This document shows, piece after piece, positions 35,474-44,742 of a stretch of DNA of 64,000 nt; the first letter of the stretch is position 1; each line of letters begins with the position of its first letter. Under the pieces are notes generated by a model that saw only the letters and a list, made by a program, of their open reading frames with translations, did not search any database and was not told where the DNA came from. Origin of the DNA: Pseudonocardia sediminis (GTDB lineage Bacteria; Actinomycetota; Actinomycetes; Mycobacteriales; Pseudonocardiaceae); assembly GCF_004217185.1 (NCBI RefSeq), contig NZ_SHKL01000001.1, forward strand, positions 2,850,001-2,914,000. Direction: 5' to 3'. The translations under genes and the position numbers were made by a program.

Positions 35474-37231
35474 ATGGTGACGACAGAGCAGCGGTCGATG
35501 GAGCAGCGGTCCGCGACGAACGTCCTGGTGATCGGCGCGGGAGCGGGTGGCCTGCGGGCGAGCATCGAGCTGGCCGAGCAGGGCGTCGAGGTGCTCTGCG
35601 TCGGCAAGCGCCGTCGCGACGACGCCCACACGACGCTGGCCGCGGGCGGGATCAACGCCGCGCTGGGCACGATGGACCCCGAGGACTCGTGGGCCCAGCA
35701 CGCGGCCGACACCCTGCGCGAGGGCTACTGGCTCTCCGACCCCGAGGCCGTGGAGTACCTGGCGCAGCACTCGCCGGAGGCGATCGCCGAGCTGGTCGAA
35801 TGGGGCGCGCAGTTCGCCCGCGAGGACGACGGCCGTCTGAGCCAGCGCTTCTTCGGCGCCCACAAGTGGCGCCGGACCTGCTTCGCCGGCGACTACACCG
35901 GCCGGATCATCCAGCAGACCCTGCTGGCTCGCGCCCAGCAGCTCGAGGTGCCCTTCCGCGACGACCTCTACATCTCCCGGCTGCTGGTCCACGACAACCG
36001 GGTGTTCGGCGCCTACGGGTTCGACATCCAGACCGGCAGAAGGCACCTGATCTTCGCCGACGCGGTCGTGCTGGCGGCCGGCGGGCACACGCGGATCTGG
36101 CGGCGGTCGTCGTCGCGGCGCGACGAGAACACCGGCGACGCGATGCGGCTGGCCTCGATGGCCGGGGCGCGCCTGCAGGACATGGAGCTGGTCCAGTTCC
36201 ACCCGACCGGCATGGTCTACCCCGACGGCGCCGAGGGCACGCTTGTCACCGAGGCGGTGCGCGGCGAGGGCGGGCGGCTGGTCAACGCGAACGGCGAGCG
36301 GTTCATGGAGCGCTACGACCCGGAGCGCCGCGAGCTCTCCACCCGCGACCGCGTCGCGCTGGCCAACCACACCGAGATCGCCGAGGGCCGGGGCACCGAG
36401 CACGGCGGGGTGTGGCTCGACGTGACGCACCTGGACCGCGAGCACATCCTGGAGCGTCTGCCGCGGATGTACCGCCAGTTCATCGACCTGGTCATGCTCG
36501 ACATCACCCGCGAGCCGATGGAGGTCGCGCCGACCGCGCACTACTCGATGGGCGGGGTGCGGGTGGACCCGGAGACCCACGCCAGCGACGTCGAGGGGCT
36601 CTACGCCGTCGGCGAGTGCGCGTCGGGGGTGCATGGTGCCAACCGCCTGGGTGGCAACTCGCTCGGTGAGTGCGTGGTGTTCGGCCGGACCGTCGGGCGC
36701 GAGGCCGCCCGGTTCTCCGCCGAGGTCGACGTTCACGTACGCGACCGCGCCGCCATCGACGCCGCCCGCGCCGAGATCGACGGCCTGCTCGGCGACGGCA
36801 GCGCCACCGACGACTTCCCCCGGCCGCTTCAACGCGCGGTGCGGGACCTGATGTCGACGTGGTGCGGCGTCGTCCGCGACGAGACCGGCCTGCGCCGGGG
36901 GCTGGCCGAGCTCGACGACCTGGAGACCCGCGCGGCGTCGATCACGGTGCGCGCCGACATCTCCGGCTACGACGACCTCGCGCACGCCCTCGACCTGCGT
37001 GGCTCGCTCCTCGCAGCCCGCGCCACGCTCGACTGCGCGCTCGCCCGCACCGAGACGCGCGGGGCGCACGTCCGCTCCGACCACCCCGACCTCGACCCGG
37101 CCCAGGTCCACAACCTGCTCTGGACCCCCGACGGCGTCACGACGCGGCCGGTCGGGACGGCGTCGCCGGAGGTCCTCGATCTTGTCGACGCCAGCGGGGA
37201 GCTGACCACCGCCGGACGCCTGCTGGAGTGA
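35474..37231 (+). CDS. FAD-binding fumarate reductase/L-aspartate oxidase-like flavoprotein
   Basis: A 585-residue flavoprotein of the succinate dehydrogenase/fumarate reductase/NadB family. FAD site VLVIGAGAGGLRASIELAE (17-35), AAGGINAALGTMD, the HPTGMVYPDG substrate motif, RGEGGRLVNANGERFM and PTAHYSMGGVRVD with the catalytic His/Arg region are all present. The C-terminal helical domain (LQRAVRDLMSTWCGVVRD) is also intact. Neither an iron-sulfur subunit nor membrane anchors lie beside it, so it is not a normal complex II; L-aspartate oxidase or a stand-alone dehydrogenase is possible. ATG 35474 is used; no strong ribosome site is seen. Confidence 0.82.
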   Translation: MVTTEQRSMEQRSATNVLVIGAGAGGLRASIELAEQGVEVLCVGKRRRDDAHTTLAAGGINAALGTMDPEDSWAQHAADTLREGYWLSDPEAVEYLAQHSPEAIAELVEWGAQFAREDDGRLSQRFFGAHKWRRTCFAGDYTGRIIQQTLLARAQQLEVPFRDDLYISRLLVHDNRVFGAYGFDIQTGRRHLIFADAVVLAAGGHTRIWRRSSSRRDENTGDAMRLASMAGARLQDMELVQFHPTGMVYPDGAEGTLVTEAVRGEGGRLVNANGERFMERYDPERRELSTRDRVALANHTEIAEGRGTEHGGVWLDVTHLDREHILERLPRMYRQFIDLVMLDITREPMEVAPTAHYSMGGVRVDPETHASDVEGLYAVGECASGVHGANRLGGNSLGECVVFGRTVGREAARFSAEVDVHVRDRAAIDAARAEIDGLLGDGSATDDFPRPLQRAVRDLMSTWCGVVRDETGLRRGLAELDDLETRAASITVRADISGYDDLAHALDLRGSLLAARATLDCALARTETRGAHVRSDHPDLDPAQVHNLLWTPDGVTTRPVGTASPEVLDLVDASGELTTAGRLLE

Positions 37232-37247
37232 CCCCGGGGCGGGCCGG

Positions 37248-37559
37248 TCAGCCCGGCTCGCCCCGCCATTTGCGGTAGAGCACCCAGGCCAGGTCGAGCA
37301 GTGCGACCACCGCGATCGCCACCATCACCCACCCGAAGGCGGAGACCGCGGGGATGCGGAAGATCAGCACCGCACCGACGACGCCGGCCACGAGCCCAAA
37401 GGCGGCGAGTGCCGCGCGCAGGGTCAGCGCACTCCGCGCGGGGGTCGAGCCGTCGAACCCGGCCGTCGGGTCGTGGTAGCCCGGCAGCCCCTCGCGGTAG
37501 GCCGCACGCCGGTCGGGTGTCGTGGTGGGGCGTGGTTCCTCGTTCGGGTCGCGATCCAT
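37248..37559 (-). CDS. Small two-helix membrane protein
   Basis: Not assigned. 103 residues: a polar N-terminal half (GYHDPTAGFDGSTPARSAL) and two hydrophobic segments, ALAAFGLVAGVVGAVLIF and GWVMVAIAVVALLDLAWVLY, followed by a basic tail. The PARSALTLRAALAAFGL block recalls small DUF6343-type membrane proteins. It is convergent with the flavoprotein gene and diverges from the kinase gene across a 68-bp repeat. Confidence 0.65.
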   Translation of the reverse strand: MDRDPNEEPRPTTTPDRRAAYREGLPGYHDPTAGFDGSTPARSALTLRAALAAFGLVAGVVGAVLIFRIPAVSAFGWVMVAIAVVALLDLAWVLYRKWRGEPG

Positions 37560-37617
37560 GCCCGTCGCCTACCCGCGGACCGTGTCCCCACGCCCGTGCG
37601 TCGCCGGGCGACGGCGT

Positions 37618-37685
37618 CATGATCGTCGGTCGGGTCCCGATCGGAGCCACGAGCGGCCCGGCTCGGGACCGGTCCGCCGATCACG
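37618..37685. repeat. 68-bp intergenic palindrome, copy B
   Basis: Begins CATGATCG and ends CCGATCACG, with an imperfect inner palindrome around GCC...GGC. It aligns without gaps over 68 positions with copy C, 53 identical by hand count. It lies between the divergent small membrane-protein and histidine-kinase genes. Confidence 0.75.
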
Positions 37686-37726
37686 GACGGGCGCCCGCGC
37701 CCGGGGACGCCTGGCACGATGTCCGG

Positions 37727-38896
37727 GTGATCGCGGCGGCGGGCTCCTGGGTGCGTGGGCGTCCGCGGGCCGTCGACGCGGCGGTCGCCGTCGTGGTCCT
37801 CGCCTACACCCTCCCCATCCAGGGCGCCTACGTCCCGGCGGGCCTGCCCGCGGGCACCGGGGTCCTCGTCTCGGTCGGGCTGTGCGCCCCGTGGGTGGTG
37901 CGCCGGTCGTTCCCGCTCGGTGTGTTCGGCGCCGTCGTCGCGGTCTTCCTGGTCCAGTTCGCGATCGGGATGGGCCCGGTGCCGGCGGACGTCATGTTGT
38001 TCCTCGCGCTGTACGCCGTGGCGGTCCACCGGAGGCGGGCGGTCTCGGTCGGGGCCGCCGCGGTGCTGGCGGCGTGTGCGCTCCTGGCGTCGGCGCGGTG
38101 GGGCGACGGGCGGGTCTCCGAGCTGCTGACGGCCGCGGTGTCCGTGGTGACGGTGTGGATGTGGGGTTCCATGATCGGCATCCGGCGGGCCCACGTGGCG
38201 ACGCTGCGCGAGCGCGCCGCCGCCCTGGAACGCGAACGCGACCAGCGGGACCGGGCCGCCGTGGAGGCCGAGCGGGCCCGGATCGCGCGGGAGATCCACG
38301 ACATCGTCTCGCACAGCCTGAGCGTGGTCGTGGTGCTGGCCCGGGGTGCGTCGGCGAGCGTGCGCACCGACCCCGACCGGGCGGTGGAGGCGCTGGCGGC
38401 CGTCGAGGGGACCGGGCGGTCCGCGCTGACCGAGATGCGGCGGATGCTCGGCGTCCTGCGCGACGGCGAGCCCGGGTCCCCGCCGCCGGGTACGGAGGCA
38501 CCGCAGCCGGGGGTCGCGCAGCTGGCGCAGCTCGTCGGCGACGCCCGCACCTCCGGCACGCCGGTCATGCTCACCGTGGACGGGACGCCGGGGAACCTGC
38601 CCGCCGGTACCGACCTGGCCGTGTACCGGATCGTGCAGGAGGCGCTGACGAACGCGCGCCGGCACGCCGGGCCCGACCTGACCCGCGTCGACGTGCACGT
38701 GCGGATCGACGACGACACCGTGCGGGTCGACGTCGTCGACGACGGCCGGGGACCCGTCGACGGGCCCGCCGGTGGGCACGGGCTGGCCGGGATGCGCGAA
38801 CGGGTCGCGACCCACGGCGGCACCCTGCACACCGGGGCGGGGCCGGGCGGTGGGTTCACGGTGTCCGCGACGCTGCCGGTGGGGGAGGACACGTGA
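37727..38896 (+). CDS. Two-component sensor histidine kinase (NarL-type)
   Basis: A 389-residue kinase. The N-terminal half has about four membrane helices with almost no outside loop, a layout seen in sensors of cell-envelope or antibiotic stress. The DHp domain has REIHDIVSHSLSVVVVLARG (His of the H box), and the ATPase has VVDDGRG and GHGLAGMRERVATHGG. It belongs to the HPK7/NarX-DesK group. GTG 37727 is the chosen start. The stop overlaps the response regulator GTG (GTGA), and the pair precedes an ABC exporter. Confidence 0.9.
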   Translation: MIAAAGSWVRGRPRAVDAAVAVVVLAYTLPIQGAYVPAGLPAGTGVLVSVGLCAPWVVRRSFPLGVFGAVVAVFLVQFAIGMGPVPADVMLFLALYAVAVHRRRAVSVGAAAVLAACALLASARWGDGRVSELLTAAVSVVTVWMWGSMIGIRRAHVATLRERAAALERERDQRDRAAVEAERARIAREIHDIVSHSLSVVVVLARGASASVRTDPDRAVEALAAVEGTGRSALTEMRRMLGVLRDGEPGSPPPGTEAPQPGVAQLAQLVGDARTSGTPVMLTVDGTPGNLPAGTDLAVYRIVQEALTNARRHAGPDLTRVDVHVRIDDDTVRVDVVDDGRGPVDGPAGGHGLAGMRERVATHGGTLHTGAGPGGGFTVSATLPVGEDT

Positions 38897-39564
38897 CGAT
38901 CCGCGTCGTCCTGGTCGACGACCAGGAGCTGATCCGGATGGGCTTCCGGATGGTTCTCGACGCCCGATCCGACATCGATGTCGTCGGCGAGGCGGCCGAC
39001 GGGGAGACCGCGCTGGCGCTGCTGGAGACGGTCGAGGCCGACGTCGTCCTGATGGACGTGCGGATGCCGCGGCTGAACGGGGTGGAGGCGACCCGGCGGA
39101 TCCGCGCCGGCGGGGACGTACCGCGGGTGCTGATCCTGACCACGTTCGACCTCGACGAGTACGCCTACGACGCCCTGCGCGCCGGGGCGAGCGGGTTCCT
39201 GCTCAAGGACACACCGCTCGACGACCTGGTCTCGGCGATCCGGCACGTCCACTCCGGCGACGCGGTGGTCGCCCCCAGCACGACGCGACGGCTCCTGACC
39301 CACTTCGTCGACGGGAGGCCGGCCGGAGAGGGGACGCGGCCCGCACCCGCGGGGCTGGACCGGCTGACCGCGCGCGAGCGGGAGGTGCTGGTGCTCGTCG
39401 CGCAGGGCCTGTCGAACGCCGAGATCGCCGGGCACCTCGTGCTCTCCGAGGGGACGGTCAAGACCCACGTCGGCCGGATCCTGACCAAGCTGGGCCTGCG
39501 CGACCGGGTCCAGGCGGTGGTCCTGGCCTACGAGTCCGGCGTCGTCACGGCGGGGGAGCAGTAG
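38893..39564 (+). CDS. Two-component response regulator (NarL/LuxR type)
   Basis: A 223-residue NarL-type regulator: receiver RVVLVDDQELIRMGFRMVLD with the acidic pair, phosphoacceptor Asp in VVLMDVRMP, LTTFDLDEY, Lys in GFLLKD, and C-terminal LuxR helix-turn-helix LTAREREVLVLVAQGLSNAEI followed by TVKTHVGRIL. It acts with the kinase directly upstream and probably controls the ABC transporter that follows 80 bases later. Confidence 0.93.
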   Translation: MTIRVVLVDDQELIRMGFRMVLDARSDIDVVGEAADGETALALLETVEADVVLMDVRMPRLNGVEATRRIRAGGDVPRVLILTTFDLDEYAYDALRAGASGFLLKDTPLDDLVSAIRHVHSGDAVVAPSTTRRLLTHFVDGRPAGEGTRPAPAGLDRLTAREREVLVLVAQGLSNAEIAGHLVLSEGTVKTHVGRILTKLGLRDRVQAVVLAYESGVVTAGEQ

Positions 39565-39643
39565 CGGGTACGCCTCGGGTCGTACGCGGAGATCCCCCTC
39601 GGGACAGACGACCGGTGACCGCCGGCCCGGCATCGTCGGCGGT

Positions 39644-40549
39644 GTGAATCCGGTGATCACCACCCACGAGCTGGGCAAGACCTACGGCGGGCACACGGTC
39701 GTCGACGGCCTGGACCTGCACGTCCCGCAGGGATGCGTCTACGGCTTTCTCGGCCCGAACGGGTCCGGCAAGTCGACCACGATGAAGATGCTGCTCTCGC
39801 TGGTGCGCCCGACCCGCGGCGAGATCCACCTGCTGGGGCGTCCGATGCTCCGCTCCACGCGCCGCACGCTGCTGCGCGACGTCGGTGCACTGATCGAGTC
39901 CCCGCCCGGCTACGGGCACCTCACCGGCGGGGAGAACCTGCGCCTGCTGCAGCGGCTGCTGGATCTGACCGACGCCCAGGTCACCCGCGCCGTGCACACG
40001 GTGCGCCTGCAGGGCCATCTCGACAAGCGCGTCCGCGACTACTCGCTGGGCATGAAGCAGCGCCTCGGGATCGCGATGGCGCTGGCCCGCGAGCCCCGGC
40101 TGCTGATCCTGGACGAGCCCACCAACGGACTCGACCCGGCCGGCATCGAGGAGATCCGCGACCTGCTGACCCGCCTCGCCGCCGGCGGGACCACCGTCAT
40201 GGTCTCCAGTCACCTGCTCGGCGAGATCGACCGGACGGCCGGCGTCCTCGGCATCCTCGGCGGCGGACGCCTGCTGTTCCAGGGCCGCCGCGAGCAGCTG
40301 CTCGCGCGGTCGGTCCCCGACGTCCTCGTCGACACCTCCGATCCCCGCCGCGCCGCGTCGGTGACGGCCGGCGCGCACCCCACCCGACTCGACGGCGCGA
40401 CGGTGCGGGTCTCCGGCCTGGACCGCGCCTCGACGGCCCGGATGGTGACGGCCCTGGTCACGGCGGGTGTCGGCGTGCACGGGGTCCGTCGCGAGGAACA
40501 GTCCCTCGAGGACGTGTTCATGGCGCTGACCGGCGGGCGGGGACTGTGA
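39644..40549 (+). CDS. ABC transporter ATP-binding protein
   Basis: A 301-residue ATPase: Walker A FLGPNGSGKSTT, Q-loop region, signature YSLGMKQRLGIA, Walker B LLILDEPTNGLDPAG and switch VSSHLL. It belongs to the bacitracin/lantibiotic-exporter type (BcrA-like) with a C-terminal regulatory domain. GTG 39644 is the start. The following permease GTG overlaps its stop by four bases. Confidence 0.93.
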   Translation: MNPVITTHELGKTYGGHTVVDGLDLHVPQGCVYGFLGPNGSGKSTTMKMLLSLVRPTRGEIHLLGRPMLRSTRRTLLRDVGALIESPPGYGHLTGGENLRLLQRLLDLTDAQVTRAVHTVRLQGHLDKRVRDYSLGMKQRLGIAMALAREPRLLILDEPTNGLDPAGIEEIRDLLTRLAAGGTTVMVSSHLLGEIDRTAGVLGILGGGRLLFQGRREQLLARSVPDVLVDTSDPRRAASVTAGAHPTRLDGATVRVSGLDRASTARMVTALVTAGVGVHGVRREEQSLEDVFMALTGGRGL

Positions 40550-41301
40550 CCGCCCCCGCCGTGGTGAACGAGCTCGCCAAGATGCGACGCCTGCGGGTCG
40601 GCCCGGTCGTCGCCGCGATGGTGGCCGGCGTGGTCGCGTTGTCCTGCGTGGAGTTGGCCTCGCCGGGGTTCTCCGGCGCGATGGACGACTCGGCCGGCCT
40701 GCCGTGGCACCGCCTGCTGCTGGGGTTAGGGTTCGCCGTCCCGCTCGTCTCACCGGTGCTGATCGCGGTGCTGGCCGGGCGTCAGGTCGACCTGGAGCAC
40801 CAGGGCAACGGCTGGCTGTCCTCGGCCACCGCGGGTCTGCCGGCCGGGCGGCTGTGCCGGGCGAAGCTCGTCGCGACCGGTGCGGTGCTGGTCCCGGCGA
40901 CCGTGACCGCGTCGGCGCTCGTCGTCGGGGCCGGAGTCCTCGCCGGGATCACCGTGGACCTGCCACTGGGTGTCTGGGCGGCCCACACCGCGTCGGTGGT
41001 CGTCGTGAACCTGGTCCTGCTCGCGCTGCACGTGCTGGTCGCGGCCGTCGTCGAGAACCAGCTGGTCGGAACGGGGATCGGGGTCCTGGGCGTGTTCGCC
41101 GCGGCCACCGCCCCCGCGATGCCGGCGTGGGCGGCGCACCTCACCCCGTGGGGCTACTACTCCCTCGCAGCGCCCGTCGACCACCGCGACGGGGAGCTCG
41201 TCGCGCTGGCGCCGTCGCACGGGAGCGTCGTCGCGCTGGGCGTCGCCGCGACGGTGGTGTTCCTGCTCGTCTCGCGTCGTCTCGACCGCCGGGAGGTCTG
41301 A
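40546..41301 (+). CDS. ABC-2 type permease, first subunit
   Basis: A 251-residue membrane protein with about six helices (VVAAMVAGVVALSCVEL, LGFAVPLVSPVLIAVLAGR, ASALVVGAGVLAGITV, HVLVAAVVENQLVGTGIGVL). The short N-terminal NELAKMRRLR segment is typical of lantibiotic/ABC-2 permeases. It pairs with the next gene to form the membrane part of the exporter. Confidence 0.85.
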   Translation: MTAPAVVNELAKMRRLRVGPVVAAMVAGVVALSCVELASPGFSGAMDDSAGLPWHRLLLGLGFAVPLVSPVLIAVLAGRQVDLEHQGNGWLSSATAGLPAGRLCRAKLVATGAVLVPATVTASALVVGAGVLAGITVDLPLGVWAAHTASVVVVNLVLLALHVLVAAVVENQLVGTGIGVLGVFAAATAPAMPAWAAHLTPWGYYSLAAPVDHRDGELVALAPSHGSVVALGVAATVVFLLVSRRLDRREV

Positions 41302-41303
41302 CC

Positions 41304-42050
41304 ATGGGTTCGCTCCGAGCCGAGTTCGGCAAGCTCCGCCGGTCCCTGAGCTGGGCGGTGGTGGTCCTGCTGCCGCTGACGGCGATCGTCTCCGGCACGG
41401 CCACGACGCTCGCCTCCGGGGCCGCGCTCGCGCAGGGCTGGCACACCCTGTGGCTGCGGGTGGTGGTGTTCCACGGCCTGTTCCCGCTGGCGGCCGGGAT
41501 CGCCGTGCTGGCGTCGCTGGTGTGGCGGGTCGAGCACCGGGGGAGCAACTGGAACGCGCTGATGGGCCGGTCGACGTCGAGCCTCGGCGTCGTCGCAGGC
41601 AAGGCCGCCGTCCTGGCCGCGCTGGTCGCGGCGATGCAGGTGGTGCTGGTGGCCGGCACGGTCCTGGCCGGGAAGACGGCGTTCGGGCTCCCGGGTTTCC
41701 TGCCCGCCCGTTACCTGCTCGTCAGCGTCTTGGTCGTCCTGGCGTGCCTGCCGGTCGCCGCCCTGCAGTCCGCCCTGTCGATGCTGATGCGCTCGTTCGC
41801 CGCGCCGGTCGCGGTGGCGCTGCTCGGCGCCGCCGCGTCGGTGGGGCTGCTGATGACCGCCGGCGGTGGCGCCGTGGTCGTGCCCTACGCCCTGCTCACC
41901 CGGACGACGCAGCTGGGCACCGGGACGTTCGCCGACACCGGGCCGGTCACCGCCGGGGTCGTCGCCGTGCTGGTGGTCGCGTCGGTCGTGCTGACGGCGG
42001 CGGTGGTCGCGGTGAGCGCGGCGGTCCTGGACCGGCGCGACATCGGCTGA
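41304..42050 (+). CDS. ABC-2 type permease, second subunit
   Basis: A 248-residue permease starting MGSLRAEFGKLRRSLSWAVV with about six helices and a C-terminal RRDIG. The FGKLRRSLSW start resembles that of its partner (NELAKMRRLR), suggesting duplication. ATG 41304 follows GGGAGG and the previous stop by two bases. Together with the ATPase it probably exports or detoxifies a peptide or lipid-targeting antibiotic sensed by the upstream kinase (inference). Confidence 0.85.
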   Translation: MGSLRAEFGKLRRSLSWAVVVLLPLTAIVSGTATTLASGAALAQGWHTLWLRVVVFHGLFPLAAGIAVLASLVWRVEHRGSNWNALMGRSTSSLGVVAGKAAVLAALVAAMQVVLVAGTVLAGKTAFGLPGFLPARYLLVSVLVVLACLPVAALQSALSMLMRSFAAPVAVALLGAAASVGLLMTAGGGAVVVPYALLTRTTQLGTGTFADTGPVTAGVVAVLVVASVVLTAAVVAVSAAVLDRRDIG

Positions 42051-42070
42051 CGGTGCCTCCGATCCCGGAG

Positions 42071-42138
42071 CATGATCACCGGACGGGTACCGATCGGCGC
42101 CGCACGTGGCCGGGATCGGGACCCGCTCGCCGATCATG
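42071..42138. repeat. 68-bp intergenic palindrome, copy C
   Basis: Begins CATGATCACC and ends CGCCGATCATG; GGGTACCGATCGG pairs with the right-hand CCGGGATCGGGACCC-like arm. Same length and phase as copies A and B. It fills the gap between two convergent genes. Confidence 0.75.
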
Positions 42139-42144
42139 GGCGGT

Positions 42145-42567
42145 TCAGCCCCGGTCGACGTCCTCCGGCCCGGCCGGGGTCTTCGGATCTGGGCCGTGGC
42201 GGTTCGGCCCGGGGGTCCCGTTCACCACCCACAACACGAGCAGCGCGATGATCCCGAGTACCGGGATGATCGCGATCAGCTGGAGCCAGCCGCTCACACC
42301 GATGTCGTGCAGGCGACGGGCTCCGATCGCGAACGTCGGGACCAGCAGGAACAGGGAGTAGATGGATCCGAGCACCCCGGATCCGGCCACGAACGGGATC
42401 CCTCCCTCGACACCGGCGTCCGCGTAGGTCGCCCCGAGGCTCTCGTCGACGAAGCGCAGGAGGACGGCGCCCAGGCCCACGAACAGGACGAACATCCAGT
42501 AGTCGGTCCGCCGGGCCCGTCCGGTGAAGTCCGCGTACCGGCGGAGGGGAGTCAGGAACCAGCCCAT
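42145..42567 (-). CDS. DUF805 family membrane protein
   Basis: A 140-residue integral membrane protein with GRARRTDYWMFVLFVGLG, then IYSLFLLVPTFAIGARRLHD and GWLQLIAIIPVLGIIALLVLW; the F-x-GRA-R-R-x-[DE]-[YF]-W motif and ARRLHDIG are the DUF805 signatures. Function is unknown. It ends in a polar tail. Confidence 0.92.
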   Translation of the reverse strand: MGWFLTPLRRYADFTGRARRTDYWMFVLFVGLGAVLLRFVDESLGATYADAGVEGGIPFVAGSGVLGSIYSLFLLVPTFAIGARRLHDIGVSGWLQLIAIIPVLGIIALLVLWVVNGTPGPNRHGPDPKTPAGPEDVDRG

Positions 42568-42598
42568 CGACCCGAGTGTGCCAGTCGTCCGGGCCGGC

Positions 42599-43267
42599 TC
42601 AGCCGCCGTCGCGGGGCACCATCCCGTTGCGGTAGGCCCACACGACGGTCTGCACCCGGTCCCGGACGCCGATCTTCGTCATGGCCCGGCCGAGGTGGGA
42701 CTTGACCGTCGTCGTCTCGATGACCAGCTCGGCCGCGATCTCGGCGTTCGACAGACCCCGGGCGAGCAGCCGGACGATGTCGGTCTCGCGGGCCGTCAGC
42801 TGCTGCGCCGCGACGGGCTCGGCGATCGGGGCGGGACGCCGGCGGGCGAACTCGGCGATCACCCGGCGGGTGACGGTCTGGTCGAGGAGACCGTGCCCGC
42901 CCGCCAGGCGCCGGACGGCGTCGACGAGGTTGTCCGGCTCGGTGTCCTTGAGGACGAACCCGCTGGCGCCGGCCTCCAGCGCACCGAAGACGTACTCGTC
43001 GAGGTCGAACGTGGTGACCACGAGGACGGCGGGGGACGCCCCGGGTGCCGCGCCGTCGACGATCTCGCGGGTGGCGGCGAGCCCGTTGCCGCCGGGCATG
43101 CGGACGTCCATGCAGATGACGTCGGGGTTCAGGCGGCGGGCGAGCGCGACGGCGGCCGGGCCGTCGGACGCCTCGCCGACGACCTCGATGTCGCCGGCCA
43201 GTTCGAGGATGACGCGGAACCCGGTCCTGACCATCGTCTGGTCGTCGGCGAGCACGACCCTGATCAC
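42599..43267 (-). CDS. Two-component response regulator (NarL/LuxR type)
   Basis: A 222-residue regulator: RVVLADDQTMVRTGFRVILE, phosphoacceptor region VICMDVRMPGGNG, TTFDLDEYVF, GFVLKDTEP, and LuxR HTH LTARETDIVRLLARGLSNAE with TTTVKSHLGRAM. The start GTG 43267 overlaps the kinase stop (GTGA). A longer frame upstream is the out-of-frame reading of the kinase's repetitive tail and is not part of the gene. Confidence 0.93.
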   Translation of the reverse strand: MIRVVLADDQTMVRTGFRVILELAGDIEVVGEASDGPAAVALARRLNPDVICMDVRMPGGNGLAATREIVDGAAPGASPAVLVVTTFDLDEYVFGALEAGASGFVLKDTEPDNLVDAVRRLAGGHGLLDQTVTRRVIAEFARRRPAPIAEPVAAQQLTARETDIVRLLARGLSNAEIAAELVIETTTVKSHLGRAMTKIGVRDRVQTVVWAYRNGMVPRDGG

Positions 43268-44688
43268 GCGGTCGCCCCCGGCCCGGACGGCAGCGTCCCC
43301 GGCGGCAGGGCCCCGGAGGACAGGGTGTCGGACGGCAGGGTCTCGGGCGACGGGGTCTCGGACGGCAGGCTCAGGCGGACCCGCCACCCGCCGGACGGGA
43401 TCTCCCCGGCTTCCCACGATGCCCCGATCATCTGTGCCCTCTCCCTCATCCCGACCAGGCCCAGCCCACGGTGCTCCGCCGGGGCCCCGGCGCGGGTGCC
43501 GGACGCCTCGTTGACCACGTCCAGGACGACCGCCGTCCCGTCGTCGCGCAGCAGGACCCGGACCGGTGCGCCCGGCGCATGGTCCCGCGCGTTCGCCAGC
43601 GCCTCCTGCGCGACCCGGTAGAACGTGACGTCGGCGATCGGCGGAAGCTCGGGCGGCTCGCCCTCACGCACGAGCTCGACCGGGGTACCAAGGTCCCGGG
43701 CGGTGCCCACCAGGGCGTCGAGGACGCCGAGGCCCGGAACGGGCGCGCCGTCGTCGAGTGCGTCGTCGTCGGACCCGCGCAGCGCCCCGACGACGAGCCG
43801 CAGGTTGTGCAGCGTCTCCTTGCCCTGCCCCCGGACCCACGCCGCGGCCTCCTTCGCCGCCTGCGGGTCGCGGTCGATCAGCCGCTCGACCACCGCCGCC
43901 TGCACGACCATCCCGGACAGGTGGTGCGCGGCGATGTCATGCAGCTCCCGGGCCATCCGCGAGCGCTCCTGTCCGATCGCGGCGTCCGCCCGCGCCCGCT
44001 GCGCCTCGACGGCCTCCGCCGCGCGGACCCGCACCAGGTCGACGTAGCGGCGACGGGTCGCGACGTAGGCGCCGATCATCGCGCCCGCGCCGAACGTGAG
44101 GAGGGTCGAGGCCAGATGACCGGCCAGCACCGCCCACAGCGCGGCCGTCGTCAACGGCGGCCCGCCCTCCACCAGCGGCGACCCGGCCCGGAGGGCGGGG
44201 CCCAGGTTCAGAACGGCGAACCCGATGGCCTCCAGGAGTGCGGCCACGACGAGGACCTCCGCCGTCCGGCGGGCGGACAGGCGTGTGCCGCAGGTGTAGG
44301 CGGCGACGAACACGGCGAGGCCGTTGAGGTTCTGCCCGGCCGGGAGCACCGCCACCAGGGGCACCTCCAGCGCGACGATCCCCGCCAGGCAGAGCACCGG
44401 ATGCACACGCCGCAGGCACAGCAGCAGCGACTGGACGGCCGTCACCACGATCGCCGTGACCGTCTGGAACGGGGTGAGCCCCGGAATGATCGCCGCAGCC
44501 GGGACGGTGACGAGGACGGCGATCAGCCCGGTCGAGACGACCGCCACCACGACCGCCAGCGCGGCGTCGCGCCGGAACTCGCCGGTGAGGCCGAGGCGGG
44601 TGAGCCGCTCGTCGAACCGGGCCCCGAGCCGGTCCGGCCACCCGGACACCTCGGCGGAGGCCGGGGCGTCCGGGCGGGACGGGCTCAT
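43264..44688 (-). CDS. Two-component sensor histidine kinase with repetitive C-terminal tail
   Basis: A 474-residue kinase: five to six membrane helices, H box ARELHDIAAHHLSGMVVQAA, and ATPase LDVVNEASG and GLGLVGMRERAQMIG. After the ATPase there is a low-complexity tail made of imperfect LPSDTL/SSGALPPGTLPSG repeats that most kinases lack. It is cotranscribed with the regulator at 42599. The envelope genes upstream on the same strand (serine hydrolase, 54 bases away) may be its targets, but this is a guess. Confidence 0.9.
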   Translation of the reverse strand: MSPSRPDAPASAEVSGWPDRLGARFDERLTRLGLTGEFRRDAALAVVVAVVSTGLIAVLVTVPAAAIIPGLTPFQTVTAIVVTAVQSLLLCLRRVHPVLCLAGIVALEVPLVAVLPAGQNLNGLAVFVAAYTCGTRLSARRTAEVLVVAALLEAIGFAVLNLGPALRAGSPLVEGGPPLTTAALWAVLAGHLASTLLTFGAGAMIGAYVATRRRYVDLVRVRAAEAVEAQRARADAAIGQERSRMARELHDIAAHHLSGMVVQAAVVERLIDRDPQAAKEAAAWVRGQGKETLHNLRLVVGALRGSDDDALDDGAPVPGLGVLDALVGTARDLGTPVELVREGEPPELPPIADVTFYRVAQEALANARDHAPGAPVRVLLRDDGTAVVLDVVNEASGTRAGAPAEHRGLGLVGMRERAQMIGASWEAGEIPSGGWRVRLSLPSETPSPETLPSDTLSSGALPPGTLPSGPGATA

Positions 44689-44742
44689 GGGATCACCGGA
44701 TCGTCGGAGGGGCGGGGAGGAGGGCCGATGCGGGAGAGCATC

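Noticed and set aside
35192..37111. 639-codon minus-strand open frame
   Set aside because: Antisense to the flavoprotein gene; shadow with no motifs.
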